From Microcaldota archaeon (lineage in GTDB: Archaea > Micrarchaeota > Micrarchaeia > Micrarchaeales > CABMGC01): 53,597 nt of DNA. The translations under genes and the position numbers were made by a program. The stretch spans positions 1 through 53,597 of the forward strand of contig JAGWGW010000001.1 in assembly GCA_028867135.1 (NCBI GenBank), read 5' to 3'. Shown in pieces: positions 23,254 through 32,206 of this stretch (its first letter is position 1; every line of letters starts with the position of its first letter). The notes below the pieces were generated by a model. It made no database searches. It saw only the letters and a list, made by a program, of their open reading frames with translations, and had not been told where the DNA came from.

Positions 23254-24102
23254 ATGCCCATACTAAGCAGGCTCGGCATGGTCTTCGCACAGAAATGGAT
23301 TGCAGGAGTGAGCATAAGCGATGCGATACGGAAAGCCAGGGAGATTAACGGCAATGGGGAGAAGGTGATCATGAACTACCTTGGCGAGGACCTTACCGAC
23401 AGAAGGAAGATAGATTCGGAGATAATGTGCTACAAGGAACTGCTTGATTCGATGCGAAGGAACAGAATCAAAGGCGCAATATCTGTGAAGCCTACGCAAC
23501 TTGGCCTTTTCCTTCAGGAGAAGCTTTTTGCCGAGTCTCTTGACGGCATTGCAGCATATGCCTCAAAGCGAAAGATATTCGTATGGCTTGACATGGAGGA
23601 TTACGAGTTCGTGGAAAAGACCATAGACATCTATTCGAGACTGCTGCAGAAAAGAAAGAATGTTGGGATATGCATACAGTCAAGACTCAGAAGGAGCTAT
23701 GACGACGTGAAGAGGCTTGCAGGAGCTGGCGCGAGGATAAGACTGGTGAAGGGAGCGTACAAGTACACCGATGATATTTCATACATGTACGACAGCGAGG
23801 TCGATGCGAACTACATGAGATGCGCAGGATATCTTTTCAAGAACTCTGATGGTTTCATGATCGCTACGCACGATAGCCACCTGATAGAGGAATGCAGGAG
23901 ATTGGAGAGGAGGTACAAGAAACGCGCGCAGTTTGCGATGCTGAAAGGCATAAGAGGCATGCTTGCGAAGGAGCTCGCAGACGGCGGGGAGGAAGTATAC
24001 ATTTACATGCCATTCGGGGAGGAGTGGTTCCGGTACTCTATAAGGAGATTAAGCGAGGAAGGGCATGCATTATTGTTATTGAGATCCGTATTCCAGGGAT
24101 GA
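23254..24102 (+). CDS. proline dehydrogenase
   Basis: A 282-residue FAD-dependent proline dehydrogenase (PRODH) oxidising proline to pyrroline-5-carboxylate. Signature segments are NYLGE, SVKPTQLGL, VWLDMEDYEF, ICIQSRLRRSYDDVKRL, RLVKGAYKY, IATHDSHLI, QFAMLKGIR and the substrate-binding C-terminal YMPFGEEWFRYSIRRL. The length matches monofunctional PRODH, and no P5C dehydrogenase is adjacent. The gene heads a probable operon with a HAD hydrolase (4 bp away) and prolyl-tRNA synthetase, which places two proline-using proteins together. The electron acceptor is unknown. Confidence 0.9.
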   Translation: MPILSRLGMVFAQKWIAGVSISDAIRKAREINGNGEKVIMNYLGEDLTDRRKIDSEIMCYKELLDSMRRNRIKGAISVKPTQLGLFLQEKLFAESLDGIAAYASKRKIFVWLDMEDYEFVEKTIDIYSRLLQKRKNVGICIQSRLRRSYDDVKRLAGAGARIRLVKGAYKYTDDISYMYDSEVDANYMRCAGYLFKNSDGFMIATHDSHLIEECRRLERRYKKRAQFAMLKGIRGMLAKELADGGEEVYIYMPFGEEWFRYSIRRLSEEGHALLLLRSVFQG

Positions 24103-24106
24103 TTTC

Positions 24107-24718
24107 ATGATTAAAGGAATAATATTTGACATAGGAGGAGTCATAGTCAAGTGGGATAACCGCACCTATTTTAGCTATTTGGGTAGGCTGAGCGGCATTA
24201 GTGCAAAGGAGATAGGAAGAATAGTAGATAACATAGACAAACGATATGGGTTCGAACGAGGCAGGATATCAGTATCAGAATTTGAGAAGGTGCTCGCGAA
24301 GAGGATTGAAATAAACGTCAATAGGATCAGGTGGTTCCACTTCTACAGGGCGAACATGAAGGTCGACAGGAAGGTCGTCGATATCACAAGGAGGCTGCAC
24401 AGGGATTACACGACTGCATATCTCAGCAACATAGACAAGAGAAGGCACAGCTATACAAGAAGAGTAATGGATACGAGTGTATTCGATTATGGCTTCGCGT
24501 CGTTCGCCATAGGATACGTGAAGCCCGACAGGAGGATATTCGAGTATGCGATAAGAAAGATGGATATGAAACCGAGCGAGCTGCTTTTCATAGATAATGT
24601 GAGGGAGAACGTTGAAGGCGCAAGGAAGGCAGGACTGAACGCAATACTTTTCACTGGAGCTGCAAATCTTGGCAGGCGGCTCAAGAAGATGGGCCTTCTC
24701 GATGCAAAATATAAATGA
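24107..24718 (+). CDS. HAD-superfamily hydrolase
   Basis: A 203-residue HAD phosphatase-like protein (subfamily IA, YihX-like). Motif I is IIFDIGGVIV (nucleophile Asp8; the second position is Gly rather than Asp, as in the YihX branch). Motif II is AYLSNID, motif III is the Lys of GYVKPDRRIFEYA, and motif IV is LFIDNVRENVEGARKAG. A four-helix cap lies between motifs I and II. The substrate cannot be told from the sequence; sugar phosphates are common. It lies 4 bp after proline dehydrogenase and 28 bp before proS, in the same operon. Confidence 0.85.
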   Translation: MIKGIIFDIGGVIVKWDNRTYFSYLGRLSGISAKEIGRIVDNIDKRYGFERGRISVSEFEKVLAKRIEINVNRIRWFHFYRANMKVDRKVVDITRRLHRDYTTAYLSNIDKRRHSYTRRVMDTSVFDYGFASFAIGYVKPDRRIFEYAIRKMDMKPSELLFIDNVRENVEGARKAGLNAILFTGAANLGRRLKKMGLLDAKYK

Positions 24719-24746
24719 ATACGGCAATATAGCTTAGGTGCTTGCT

Positions 24747-26195
24747 TTGGAGAAGAAGGATGAGAATGAATACATAACTGTGAAGAAGGGCGAAAACTTC
24801 TCGGAGTGGTACTCCCAGGTGCTTCTAAAGTCGGGGTTCATAGACCACAGCGAAGTATCTGGCTGCCTTGTATTCAGGCCTTCCGCATACGGGACATGGC
24901 AGATAGTCATGGACGCTGTTGACAAGGAGTTCAAGGAGGACGGCGTCGAGGACACGTACTTTCCATTGCTAATACCTGAGAGGTTCCTGAGAAAGGAGCA
25001 GGAGCACCTCGAGGGATTCAGCCCTGAGGTTGCATGGGTGACGCATACAGGCGACAGCAAGCTGGAAGAGAGGCTTGCGATCAGGCCGACCTCTGAGACG
25101 ATAATGTACGTGAGCTTCGCCAAGTGGATACGCTCCTGGAGAGACCTTCCAATACGATACAACCAGTGGAACAATGTGCTGAGGTGGGAGTTCAAGCATC
25201 CTGTTCCCTTCATACGTTCAAGGGAATTCCTCTGGAACGAGGGGCATAGCGTATTTGCCACAAAGGAGGAGGCGATCAAAGAGAGGGACAGCATACTGAA
25301 TATTTACGAGAAGGTGCTCAGGGAATACCTTGCGCTTCCAGGGATCGTGGGTAAGAAGACGGACAAGGAGAAGTTCGCAGGCGCTGTTGAGACCTACAGC
25401 ATAGAGCACATCATGCCTGACGGATGGGCCATACAAGGGCCTGATCACCATTTCGACGGGCAGAACTTCTCAAAGGCCTTTGGGATAAAGTTCCTTGACA
25501 AGAGCGGCAATTCGGATTACGGTTGGCAGACAACCTATGCAATCTCGACAAGGGAGCTCGGTACCATGGTTGCGACTCACGGAGACGACAAGGGATTGGT
25601 GATACCGCCAAAGGTCGCTTACATACAAGCAGTCATTGTGCCGATATACAAGAAGGGCAACGAAGCAGCTGTCAATGATTATGCACGGGAGGTCTACAAA
25701 TCGCTGAAAGGGCATTGCAGGATAAAGCTTGACGACAGGGAAGGCTATACCCCAGGGTACAAGTTCAACGACTGGGAGATGAAAGGGATACCAATCCGCA
25801 TAGAGATAGGCGCAAGGGAGATGGAAAGCAAGAGCGTTGTGGTTGTGAGGAGAGACACGGGGCAGAAGAAGGAGGTAAAGATGGAACATCTGGTCAAATC
25901 AATCGGATCCGAATTCGAGGAGATGCAGGAATCGATGTACAGGAAGGCCGAGGGGTTCCTGAAGTCGCACATTCACGAGGCCAAGGATTACGATGATTTC
26001 AAGAATATCATTAAGGAGAAGGGTGGGATAATTCACGCTCCTTGGTGCGGTTCTAGGGAATGCGAGGACAAGGTAAAGGAGGAGACGAGCGCAAAGATAA
26101 CTAACATACCGATAAAGCAGGGCAAGCCGTCCGGCAAGTGCATCTACTGTGGCAAGAAGGCCGAATTCATGGCGAACTTCGCAAGATCATATTAG
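24747..26195 (+). CDS. proS: prolyl-tRNA synthetase, archaeal/eukaryotic type
   Basis: A class II synthetase of about 482 residues. Recognisable parts are motif 1 near AYGTWQIVMDAVDKEFKEDG, motif 2 RWEFKHPVPFIRSREFLWNEG, the proline-specific AGAVETYSIE and FDGQNFSKAFGIKF segments, and motif 3 YAISTRELGTMVATHGDD. A C-terminal domain has a zinc-binding cysteine set (APWCGSRECED, CIYCGKKA) and ends in Tyr, as in ProRS type 3. GTG 24738 and TTG 24747 are both possible; AGGTG at 24736-24740 lies 6 nt before TTG 24747, which gives MEKKDENEYI and is preferred. Confidence 0.95.
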   Translation: MEKKDENEYITVKKGENFSEWYSQVLLKSGFIDHSEVSGCLVFRPSAYGTWQIVMDAVDKEFKEDGVEDTYFPLLIPERFLRKEQEHLEGFSPEVAWVTHTGDSKLEERLAIRPTSETIMYVSFAKWIRSWRDLPIRYNQWNNVLRWEFKHPVPFIRSREFLWNEGHSVFATKEEAIKERDSILNIYEKVLREYLALPGIVGKKTDKEKFAGAVETYSIEHIMPDGWAIQGPDHHFDGQNFSKAFGIKFLDKSGNSDYGWQTTYAISTRELGTMVATHGDDKGLVIPPKVAYIQAVIVPIYKKGNEAAVNDYAREVYKSLKGHCRIKLDDREGYTPGYKFNDWEMKGIPIRIEIGAREMESKSVVVVRRDTGQKKEVKMEHLVKSIGSEFEEMQESMYRKAEGFLKSHIHEAKDYDDFKNIIKEKGGIIHAPWCGSRECEDKVKEETSAKITNIPIKQGKPSGKCIYCGKKAEFMANFARSY

Positions 26196-26271
26196 TTTCA
26201 GAGACTCTCTTTCTCATCATTGCTCAGAAATACCTCATCTCATCATCAACATTATGCTAAACAAGCAAGCA

Positions 26272-26280
26272 CTATTTATG
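26272..26280 (+). promoter_or_regulatory. TATA box for the 2H phosphoesterase gene
   Basis: CTATTTATG lies about 34 bp upstream of ATG 26310 and inside the longer open frame that begins at 26220. It supports 26310 as the start. Confidence 0.45.
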
Positions 26281-26309
26281 CCTATGCCAGGTTTATCAGT
26301 AATGAGACC

Positions 26310-26915
26310 ATGGTGCAGAACCATTTCACAACGCATCCGTGGAGAAAGGGGGAGATAAGATGGACATTCAGCATCTTTCCCGACAACAATGTGCGCAACA
26401 TGATCTTGGCCTATCAGAAGCATTTGGATAGCAGCGTTGTGTTTGCGCCCATACCCAGGAAATGGCTCCACATGACAATACTCCAACTCGGGGATGTCAA
26501 CAGCATATCAGAGAGTGAGATTGGCAGGATAGTGGAAAAATTGCGTAAACCATGCAGGAGAATCCAGATTCCGGAACTTACTGCAGGTCCTTGGTGGACA
26601 TGGTCTGGCTCTCCCGAAATACAGGTAACGCCAGAGCCGCCCCTGCGCAGGGCATTTGAGGAGACGCTCAAGGCTACCAGATCCGTCCTTGGGGAAAAGG
26701 CGCCAGAACACAGTGGCGCCTTCATACCACATATCTCCATGGCCTACTCAAGGGATTATTACAAAACGCAGAGAGTTGATAAGGAGCTTATGAAGCTCAG
26801 GATAAAGAGCGTCAGGTTCAGGGCACCATACCTTTCGCTTGTCAGGCAGGCGCAGACTCCTCCATTCTATCAATGGAGGGAGTACGAGGAGATAGAACTG
26901 GGCCAGGCTGATTGA
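26310..26915 (+). CDS. 2H phosphoesterase (2'-5' RNA ligase/LigT superfamily)
   Basis: A protein of about 201 residues with the paired HxT/S motifs of 2H phosphoesterases: WLHMTI in the N-terminal half and FIPHISMAYS in the C-terminal half. Members open or close 2',3'-cyclic phosphate or 2'-5' linkages in RNA, or act on small cyclic nucleotides. Length and motif spacing fit the family. Start selection relies on the TATA box at 26272; the longer frame adds a low-complexity His/Ser leader unlike any family member. It may work with RtcB and tRNA splicing, which is an inference from the window's content. Confidence 0.8.
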   Translation: MVQNHFTTHPWRKGEIRWTFSIFPDNNVRNMILAYQKHLDSSVVFAPIPRKWLHMTILQLGDVNSISESEIGRIVEKLRKPCRRIQIPELTAGPWWTWSGSPEIQVTPEPPLRRAFEETLKATRSVLGEKAPEHSGAFIPHISMAYSRDYYKTQRVDKELMKLRIKSVRFRAPYLSLVRQAQTPPFYQWREYEEIELGQAD

Positions 26916-27066
26916 GTATTAAACGGAAGGAATGCAAGGTTTGGGATGGGTTGGGAAAAATAGTCCTTGCAATGCCATTCCAAGTATATTACCCAGGCCA
27001 TATTTATATACATTATTTTTTGAGCAAATTCTTGAAGTTTTTTTGTTATTTTGTAACAAGAAAGGA

Positions 27067-27139
27067 TAGTCCCGACCAGATTCGAACTGGTGTTCGCGGG
27101 TCCAAAGCCCGCTGTACTTGGCCACTATACGACGGGACT
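27067..27139 (-). tRNA. trnQ: tRNA-Gln (TTG)
   Basis: A complete 73-nt tRNA on the minus strand: acceptor AGTCCCG/CGGGACT with an A1-U72 pair, D stem GTA/TAC, anticodon stem GCGGG/CCCGC with loop CT-TTG-GA, T arm ACCAG-TTCGAAT-CTGGT, discriminator A. There is no intron and no encoded CCA. The A1-U72 pair is the archaeal tRNA-Gln identity feature recognised by the GatDE amidotransferase. A TATA box (TTATTTATAG on the minus strand, about 27164-27173) lies about 30 bp upstream of the 5' end. Confidence 0.95.
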
Positions 27140-27179
27140 GCAGATAAGCTATCCGCATAACAGCTATAAATAATAAGGC

Positions 27180-27932
27180 TTAGCGCCTGCCTATTGCGGC
27201 TATTTCGCTGACCTTTCCGAAATCAAGGAGCTCATCCTCGCCTATGCATATAGCTTCCATGCCCCCAACATCGAGCATCTTTGCGAATATCGGAGAGTTC
27301 TCTCCGAGATCCCTCATCGCCACATCTACCCCTTCTGCGAAATAGTTCATTGCAGGCAGGATGACTATCTCCCTTCCATCCTCCATCTTGCCGTAAAGGA
27401 AGCATTTCAGCTTCTCCTTTATGCCAAGCTTGTTGTATACGCCTATGGCCGGATGCAGGTGCCCCATTACCAGGAACCTTGCTTCCTTGTCATGCGGAAG
27501 CTCTTCGCCATGGAAAAATAGGAATCCATTCATCGAGGCTTCCTGCCTGTACAGCTTTATATTCGATGATTTCTCGTACCTGTCGATGAAGTTGTCATGG
27601 TTTCCCTTTATCAGGTCTATCTGCTTGAGCTTCAGTTCCTCCCTCAGGAACTTGGTGAACTCATAGAACTCGTTGAACTCCTCAACATGGACATTCGAGA
27701 ACTCGTTCTTTATGTCTCCGTCGATGATTATGCGCTCCGCGTTGGTCATCTCTATTGCTTTCTTTATCGTCTTCTTTATGTTTCTGAGATTGACCTTTGG
27801 CAGGAATGTGCCCCTGTCTGCCATGACCCCCTCGTATCCGAGGTGCAGGTCGGAGCATACTATCGCGGATAACTCTTCTATGTAAAGCACGGGCAAGCCC
27901 TCCAGCGCCTCAACCCCCTTTGCGATCCGCAT
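27180..27932 (-). CDS. metallophosphoesterase associated with Lhr helicase
   Basis: A 250-residue calcineurin-like phosphoesterase of the COG1407 group. All metal-binding motifs are present: CSDLHLGYEG, IIIDGDIKNEF, IKGNHDNFI, FFHGEE and MGHLHPAIG. COG1407 proteins are often encoded next to Lhr-type helicases and are presumed to act with them in DNA repair. Here the ATG overlaps the Lhr stop codon by one base (TGATG), so the two are translationally coupled. The substrate is not established. Confidence 0.85.
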   Translation of the reverse strand: MRIAKGVEALEGLPVLYIEELSAIVCSDLHLGYEGVMADRGTFLPKVNLRNIKKTIKKAIEMTNAERIIIDGDIKNEFSNVHVEEFNEFYEFTKFLREELKLKQIDLIKGNHDNFIDRYEKSSNIKLYRQEASMNGFLFFHGEELPHDKEARFLVMGHLHPAIGVYNKLGIKEKLKCFLYGKMEDGREIVILPAMNYFAEGVDVAMRDLGENSPIFAKMLDVGGMEAICIGEDELLDFGKVSEIAAIGRR

Positions 27933-30586
27933 CAGAACATCCTCTTTATCTTCGACATTACCTGCTTGTGCAATTCTCTTATGTGCTTCCTCCTGTCCTT
28001 CATCATTATAATGTCTGCCTCGCCGAACGTTATCATGTTGTGCGAGAAGGGCGATGGAACCGTAGTCTCTATGAGCTGGTATGTTATCTCGTCCTTTGAC
28101 ATCTTCTTGAGTATGTCCTCTGCCTTAGGAAGGTCCATAACGTCGTCGAATATCTCCCTGTACGTTTCCTTTATTATCGGGAAATTGGGGTCTATCTCCT
28201 CCGCGGCCTTGAATACGAGCTGCGCGTTTATCTGCTGTTTCCTTACGCTTATCTTCCTGCCCTTGTAGTTCCTCAATACCATGAAACCTCTCGCTGCACA
28301 GTACCTGAACCGTCTCTTCATCATCTCGGTTCTCTTGATGTTCTCCTTGAGCATCTCGCGTATGTTGACCGTTGAAATCTCCTTCAGGAAGATGTCTATG
28401 TCCCTCTTCTTTATGTCTATCTGCGAATCCGTTATCACCACGAAACCGTTGTCGACTATGTTCACGCCTATCTCGCTCTCGTATCTGTCCCCCAGGTATA
28501 TCGCGACGATCCTCGAGAGCGCGTCGTTGACCCTCCTCCCGTAGAGGCTGTGGAATATTATGTAGTTCCTGTCCTGCTCCTTGTACTTCGTCTTCTCTAT
28601 CAGCATGTGATGGTCGTTCGGTATGACCTTTGTGTACAGGAGCTGCTCCATGAAGTACCTGAATATCGCATTCCTAGCCTTGTCGTCTATCGGCATGTCC
28701 TTGAGGATCCTTATGTCGCCAATCTCCTTCTTCGGCTTGCCGGAGATGAGGCTCAGCAGCTTCCTGCTCTTCGTGTACTCCATAAGCTCCTTTGACAGCT
28801 GCTCGCGGAACTTGCCTATCTCTATAGCGAGCTCGTATGTCAGCGGCAACTGCTCCGAATACCATGGAGGTATGGTCGGTATCTCTCCTGATGCGTCGCT
28901 GACTATGCACCTCATAACCCTTGAATACTCGAACTTGTACCTGTGGCCACCAAGCACAAAAACGTCTCCCGGCTTCAGCCTCATCATGAACTCTTCTTCT
29001 ATGTTCCCTATCCACTTGTTCTCTGTTGTGAAGACGTCTATCGCAACATCATCGGGTATCGCGCCGAGGTTGAGGAAGTATATTAGCTTTGTAAGTTTGC
29101 CTCTCCTTCCGAAAGTATGCTCATTCTCATCGTACCATATCTTTCCGTATACCCTCCTGCTCTCAAGCCCGACGTACTTTCCCGATAGGTAGAATATGAG
29201 CGCCATGAAGTCGTCCATGGTCAGGGTGTGGTAAGGATACGCCCTCCTTATGACCTTGTAAGCCTCATCGATGGTCCATTTCTTCGTCTGCGACATGCCC
29301 ACTATGTGCTGCGAGAGTATGTCGAGCGCGTTCTTCGGGGTCGAGAACCTGTCAAGGTGCCTCTTCTTCGCAGCATCGAGCATTACAGAGCATTCGACAA
29401 GGTCGTCCCTGTTCGTGACTATCGTCTCGCCTTTTGCGATGTCCATGAAGCCGTGGCCGCTCCTTCCGAACCTTTGGACGGCTCTTGCAACGCTCTTAGG
29501 CGATCCCAGCTGTATCACGTTGTCTATGAACCCTATGTCTATTCCAAGCTCAAGGCTGGTAGACGAGACGACGCACTTGAGCTCTCCCTTCTTGAGCATC
29601 TCCTCGACCCCGAGCCTCGTGTCCCTGGACAGCGAGCCATGGTGAGCCGCTATGGATTCCTCATTGTACTTGTAGCTCTTCATGAGGTTGTATACGACTC
29701 TCTCCGTCCCGCTCCTGGTGTTCGTGAATATGAGCGTCGTCTTGTTCTGCTTGATTATGCTGTTCAGCATTTTGTATATGCTGCCTTCTATGACGGCGTC
29801 TGTTGCGTTGACTATGTCATTGACAGGACTCATCGCTATGAACTCCATCTTCTTGTCCCATGTCGCGTCCACTATGTAGCAGTCGCGCTCCTCTCCGTTG
29901 TCCCTGTATCCCACGAGGAACCTTGCGGCGTCTTCGAGAGGCGACAATGTTGCACCGAGCCCTATCCTGACAAAGTCGTGTCCTATCATGTCAGCGAGCC
30001 TCTCCACAGACATCGAGAGATGGACGCCCCTCTTGTTGTTGGCAAGCTCGTGAAGCTCGTCTATTATCAGGTACCTGAGGCCCTTGAAATGCTCGGAGAA
30101 CCTCTGCGAGTTTATCAGTATGGCAAGGCTTTCCGGCGTAGTCACAAGTATGTGCGGCGGGTGGGCTAGCATCTGCTGCCTCTCCTTCGTTGTGGTGTCT
30201 CCCGTCCTTGTGGCCACCCTTATCTTGGATATGTCAAGCGTCATCTGCGAGTATATCTCCTGCAGCGGCGCCGACAGGTTCTTGTATATGTCGTTGTTCA
30301 GCGCCCTTAGCGGGGATACGTATATGCAGTACACCTTCTCCTCCAGCTTTCCTTTCAGCGAGAGGTCCATCAGTTCGCTCATGATCGTTATGAATGCCGA
30401 GAAGGTCTTTCCGGAACCAGTAGGAGCAGTTATGAGGAGGTTGTGCTGCTCGCTGATCAGCTTCAGCGAGTACTTCTGCGGAGGGGTAAGCTCCTTGTAC
30501 TTCTTCTCGAACCATTCCCTGATGAAGATATTGAGGTGCTGGAGGCTCTCCTCCTTTGTAAATGGCTTCGTATAGTTCGTAATCAT
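27932..30586 (-). CDS. Lhr-family ATP-dependent helicase
   Basis: An 884-residue superfamily 2 helicase of the Lhr-core type, which translocates 3' to 5' and unwinds branched DNA or RNA-DNA hybrids. Motifs in order are TAPTGSGKTFSAF (Walker A, near residue 54), SPLRALNNDI, TTPESLAIL, IIDELHEL (DExH), GATLSPLEDAARFLVG, FTNTRSGTERV, HHGSLSRDTR, SSTSLELGIDIG and QRFGRSGH (motif VI). The winged-helix and Lhr C-terminal domain follow. The gene is divergent from a small basic protein gene across a 60-bp gap and coupled to a phosphoesterase downstream. Confidence 0.9.
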   Translation of the reverse strand: MITNYTKPFTKEESLQHLNIFIREWFEKKYKELTPPQKYSLKLISEQHNLLITAPTGSGKTFSAFITIMSELMDLSLKGKLEEKVYCIYVSPLRALNNDIYKNLSAPLQEIYSQMTLDISKIRVATRTGDTTTKERQQMLAHPPHILVTTPESLAILINSQRFSEHFKGLRYLIIDELHELANNKRGVHLSMSVERLADMIGHDFVRIGLGATLSPLEDAARFLVGYRDNGEERDCYIVDATWDKKMEFIAMSPVNDIVNATDAVIEGSIYKMLNSIIKQNKTTLIFTNTRSGTERVVYNLMKSYKYNEESIAAHHGSLSRDTRLGVEEMLKKGELKCVVSSTSLELGIDIGFIDNVIQLGSPKSVARAVQRFGRSGHGFMDIAKGETIVTNRDDLVECSVMLDAAKKRHLDRFSTPKNALDILSQHIVGMSQTKKWTIDEAYKVIRRAYPYHTLTMDDFMALIFYLSGKYVGLESRRVYGKIWYDENEHTFGRRGKLTKLIYFLNLGAIPDDVAIDVFTTENKWIGNIEEEFMMRLKPGDVFVLGGHRYKFEYSRVMRCIVSDASGEIPTIPPWYSEQLPLTYELAIEIGKFREQLSKELMEYTKSRKLLSLISGKPKKEIGDIRILKDMPIDDKARNAIFRYFMEQLLYTKVIPNDHHMLIEKTKYKEQDRNYIIFHSLYGRRVNDALSRIVAIYLGDRYESEIGVNIVDNGFVVITDSQIDIKKRDIDIFLKEISTVNIREMLKENIKRTEMMKRRFRYCAARGFMVLRNYKGRKISVRKQQINAQLVFKAAEEIDPNFPIIKETYREIFDDVMDLPKAEDILKKMSKDEITYQLIETTVPSPFSHNMITFGEADIIMMKDRRKHIRELHKQVMSKIKRMF

Positions 30587-30610
30587 TCTACCTAACCTTT
30601 AAACAAAACA

Positions 30611-30620
30611 TTTAAATTAT
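30611..30620. promoter_or_regulatory. shared bidirectional TATA element, Lhr/small basic protein
   Basis: TTTAAATTAT is the central AT box of the 60-bp divergent gap. Its centre is about 29 bp from the Lhr ATG (30586) and about 32 bp from ATG 30647. Confidence 0.5.
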
Positions 30621-30646
30621 GTGGGGCAATCTATTGTGTAGATTTT

Positions 30647-30892
30647 ATGGCTTCTAAGAAAAGTGGGAAGAGCAGGAGCTCGAAGAAGCTACAAGCATTC
30701 AATAGGTCGCAGGAAATATATAAGCTTTTGGAAAAAGGCATAATCGTAAACGAGGCGCTTTCAAGCAGCACAGGCGACAGGCCCGAGGAGGACGCGCACG
30801 TGTCCGACCTGCTCGAAGTGGCCTCTGAAAAGGAGGAGCGCAAATCGAAGCCTGGGAAGGCAAGGATGCGCAGGAAGGCCAAGCGTAGATAG
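30647..30892 (+). CDS. small basic protein of unknown function
   Basis: An 81-residue protein with Lys/Arg/Ser-rich ends (MASKKSGKSRSSKK at the front, KARMRRKAKRR at the back) and an acidic helical middle (RPEEDAHVSDLLEVASEKEE). It may be a nucleic-acid-binding or ribosome-associated protein; no family was recognised. It is leaderless by TATA spacing and ends 2 bp from the convergent response-regulator gene. Confidence 0.5.
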   Translation: MASKKSGKSRSSKKLQAFNRSQEIYKLLEKGIIVNEALSSSTGDRPEEDAHVSDLLEVASEKEERKSKPGKARMRRKAKRR

Positions 30893-30894
30893 CC

Positions 30895-32094
30895 TTAGTC
30901 CTCTTTTCTGTCCTCTTTCTTTGAACCCTTCCCTACGGAGAGCCTTATCCCGTTCTGGTCCCTTGTTATCGTTATGTCGAGATCGTCCCCCCCAAGCATG
31001 TGCCTGAGCTCCTCGTATGTATACGAGCCTATGTCATCCTTCTTCTTGAGTATCTCCGTCCTCCTCTCTATCAAGGGCCCTTTCTCTATGGTGTTGTACT
31101 GCAGGTCCAGCTTGGGCTTGTCTGCGCCGTATATGTCCTCTATGCCAAGCTCTATCGGCTTGTAGCCCTCGCTCTGGTATATGAAAGGCGCAACTGCGTT
31201 GAACTCGGCCCTTATGTCGTTGGTCATCTTGGTTACCCACCCCTTGTCGCCGGCTATCACGAAGTCGTCGCCGTTCAGGAAGCCCACGAATGTCTTGTCC
31301 TTTGATTCCTTGACCTTGTCCTGGAGAAGCTGCGACACCAGCCTCAGTATGGTCATGCCCGAGTCATTTCCGAACTCGTTTGCGAATTCCGCCAGGCCGT
31401 CGACCCTCAGCCTTCCCAGCTCGTAGGCGTTGTTGGTCTCCTGGACCGCCTTCTCCACAGCGTCGGATATCCTGTCCTCGTTCGGCAGGTCTATGAGCGG
31501 GTCGAACTTCTTCCCTTTCTTCTTGAGGAATATGGTCACGAGGCTGCGGAGCTCGCTGGGATCGAAGGGCTTCTTGATGTAGTAGTCCGCGCCGTACTTG
31601 ATGCCCTTGAACCTGCTTGACGTGGCGTCCATGGCGCTGACTATTATGACTATTATGTCCTTGAGGTTCTGCGTCCTCTTGATCGTCTGGCATATCTCAA
31701 GGCCGTCCATTCCCGGGAGCATGAGGTCCAGGATCACAAGGTCCGGCTTCTCGAACTTTATCTTCTGGATGGCTTCCTTGCCGTCGTACACCTGGGTGAT
31801 GTCGAATCCCTTGCCCACGGACAGCGTCATCAGCTTGTTTATGTTCTTGTCGTCCTCTACAACCATTATCCGCCTGAGCAAAGGCTCGTTCTGCAGCATG
31901 TAGTATGTAAGTATGCCGCCGCTGCTCCTGGAGGCTATGGCACTAGCTTCTTCGAGCTCCTTGAGGCCTCTCTTCAGCACATCCTCGCTCACGCTGTTCG
32001 ATGTTGCCAGGGACCTGAGCTCGTTGTACGTTACCTGCTGCTTGTCGTTGATTACAGAGATTATGTCCGATTTTATGTTCTCCGTTCCGTCCAT
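30895..32094 (-). CDS. response regulator with winged-helix-like, REC and degenerate GGDEF-like domains
   Basis: A 399-residue protein. Residues 1-66 resemble a small winged helix. Residues 74-190 are a REC receiver domain with acidic pocket VVEDD (80-82), phospho-acceptor Asp123 in VILDLMLPGMDG and Lys175 in YIKKPF. Residues 195-290 follow the GGDEF fold, from DPLIDLPNEDRI through the FANEFGNDSGMTIL helix, but the catalytic GGDEF loop reads NGDDF, so cyclic-di-GMP synthesis is doubtful. The C-terminal extension (about 290-399) is unrecognised. The probable partner is the soluble histidine kinase at 33215, separated by one opposite-strand gene. The output is not clear. Confidence 0.8.
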   Translation of the reverse strand: MDGTENIKSDIISVINDKQQVTYNELRSLATSNSVSEDVLKRGLKELEEASAIASRSSGGILTYYMLQNEPLLRRIMVVEDDKNINKLMTLSVGKGFDITQVYDGKEAIQKIKFEKPDLVILDLMLPGMDGLEICQTIKRTQNLKDIIVIIVSAMDATSSRFKGIKYGADYYIKKPFDPSELRSLVTIFLKKKGKKFDPLIDLPNEDRISDAVEKAVQETNNAYELGRLRVDGLAEFANEFGNDSGMTILRLVSQLLQDKVKESKDKTFVGFLNGDDFVIAGDKGWVTKMTNDIRAEFNAVAPFIYQSEGYKPIELGIEDIYGADKPKLDLQYNTIEKGPLIERRTEILKKKDDIGSYTYEELRHMLGGDDLDITITRDQNGIRLSVGKGSKKEDRKED

Positions 32095-32206
32095 CCGATC
32101 GCCAGTATACCATATGGTTGGAAAGGATAATATTCCTTTGGTAAATTCCCAATTATTAGCATTACTTAATAAAAGTTAGCGGCAATAGATAGACTTTAGT
32201 GAGCAG

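Noticed and set aside
26220-26309. N-terminal extension of the 2H phosphoesterase
   Set aside because: The leader is low in complexity, contains the TATA box, and does not match the family.
29228-30169. 313-residue plus-strand open frame inside Lhr
   Set aside because: It is antisense to a clear helicase with all motifs, has no recognisable domain and no ribosome-binding site. Long shadow frames are common opposite genes with this codon use.
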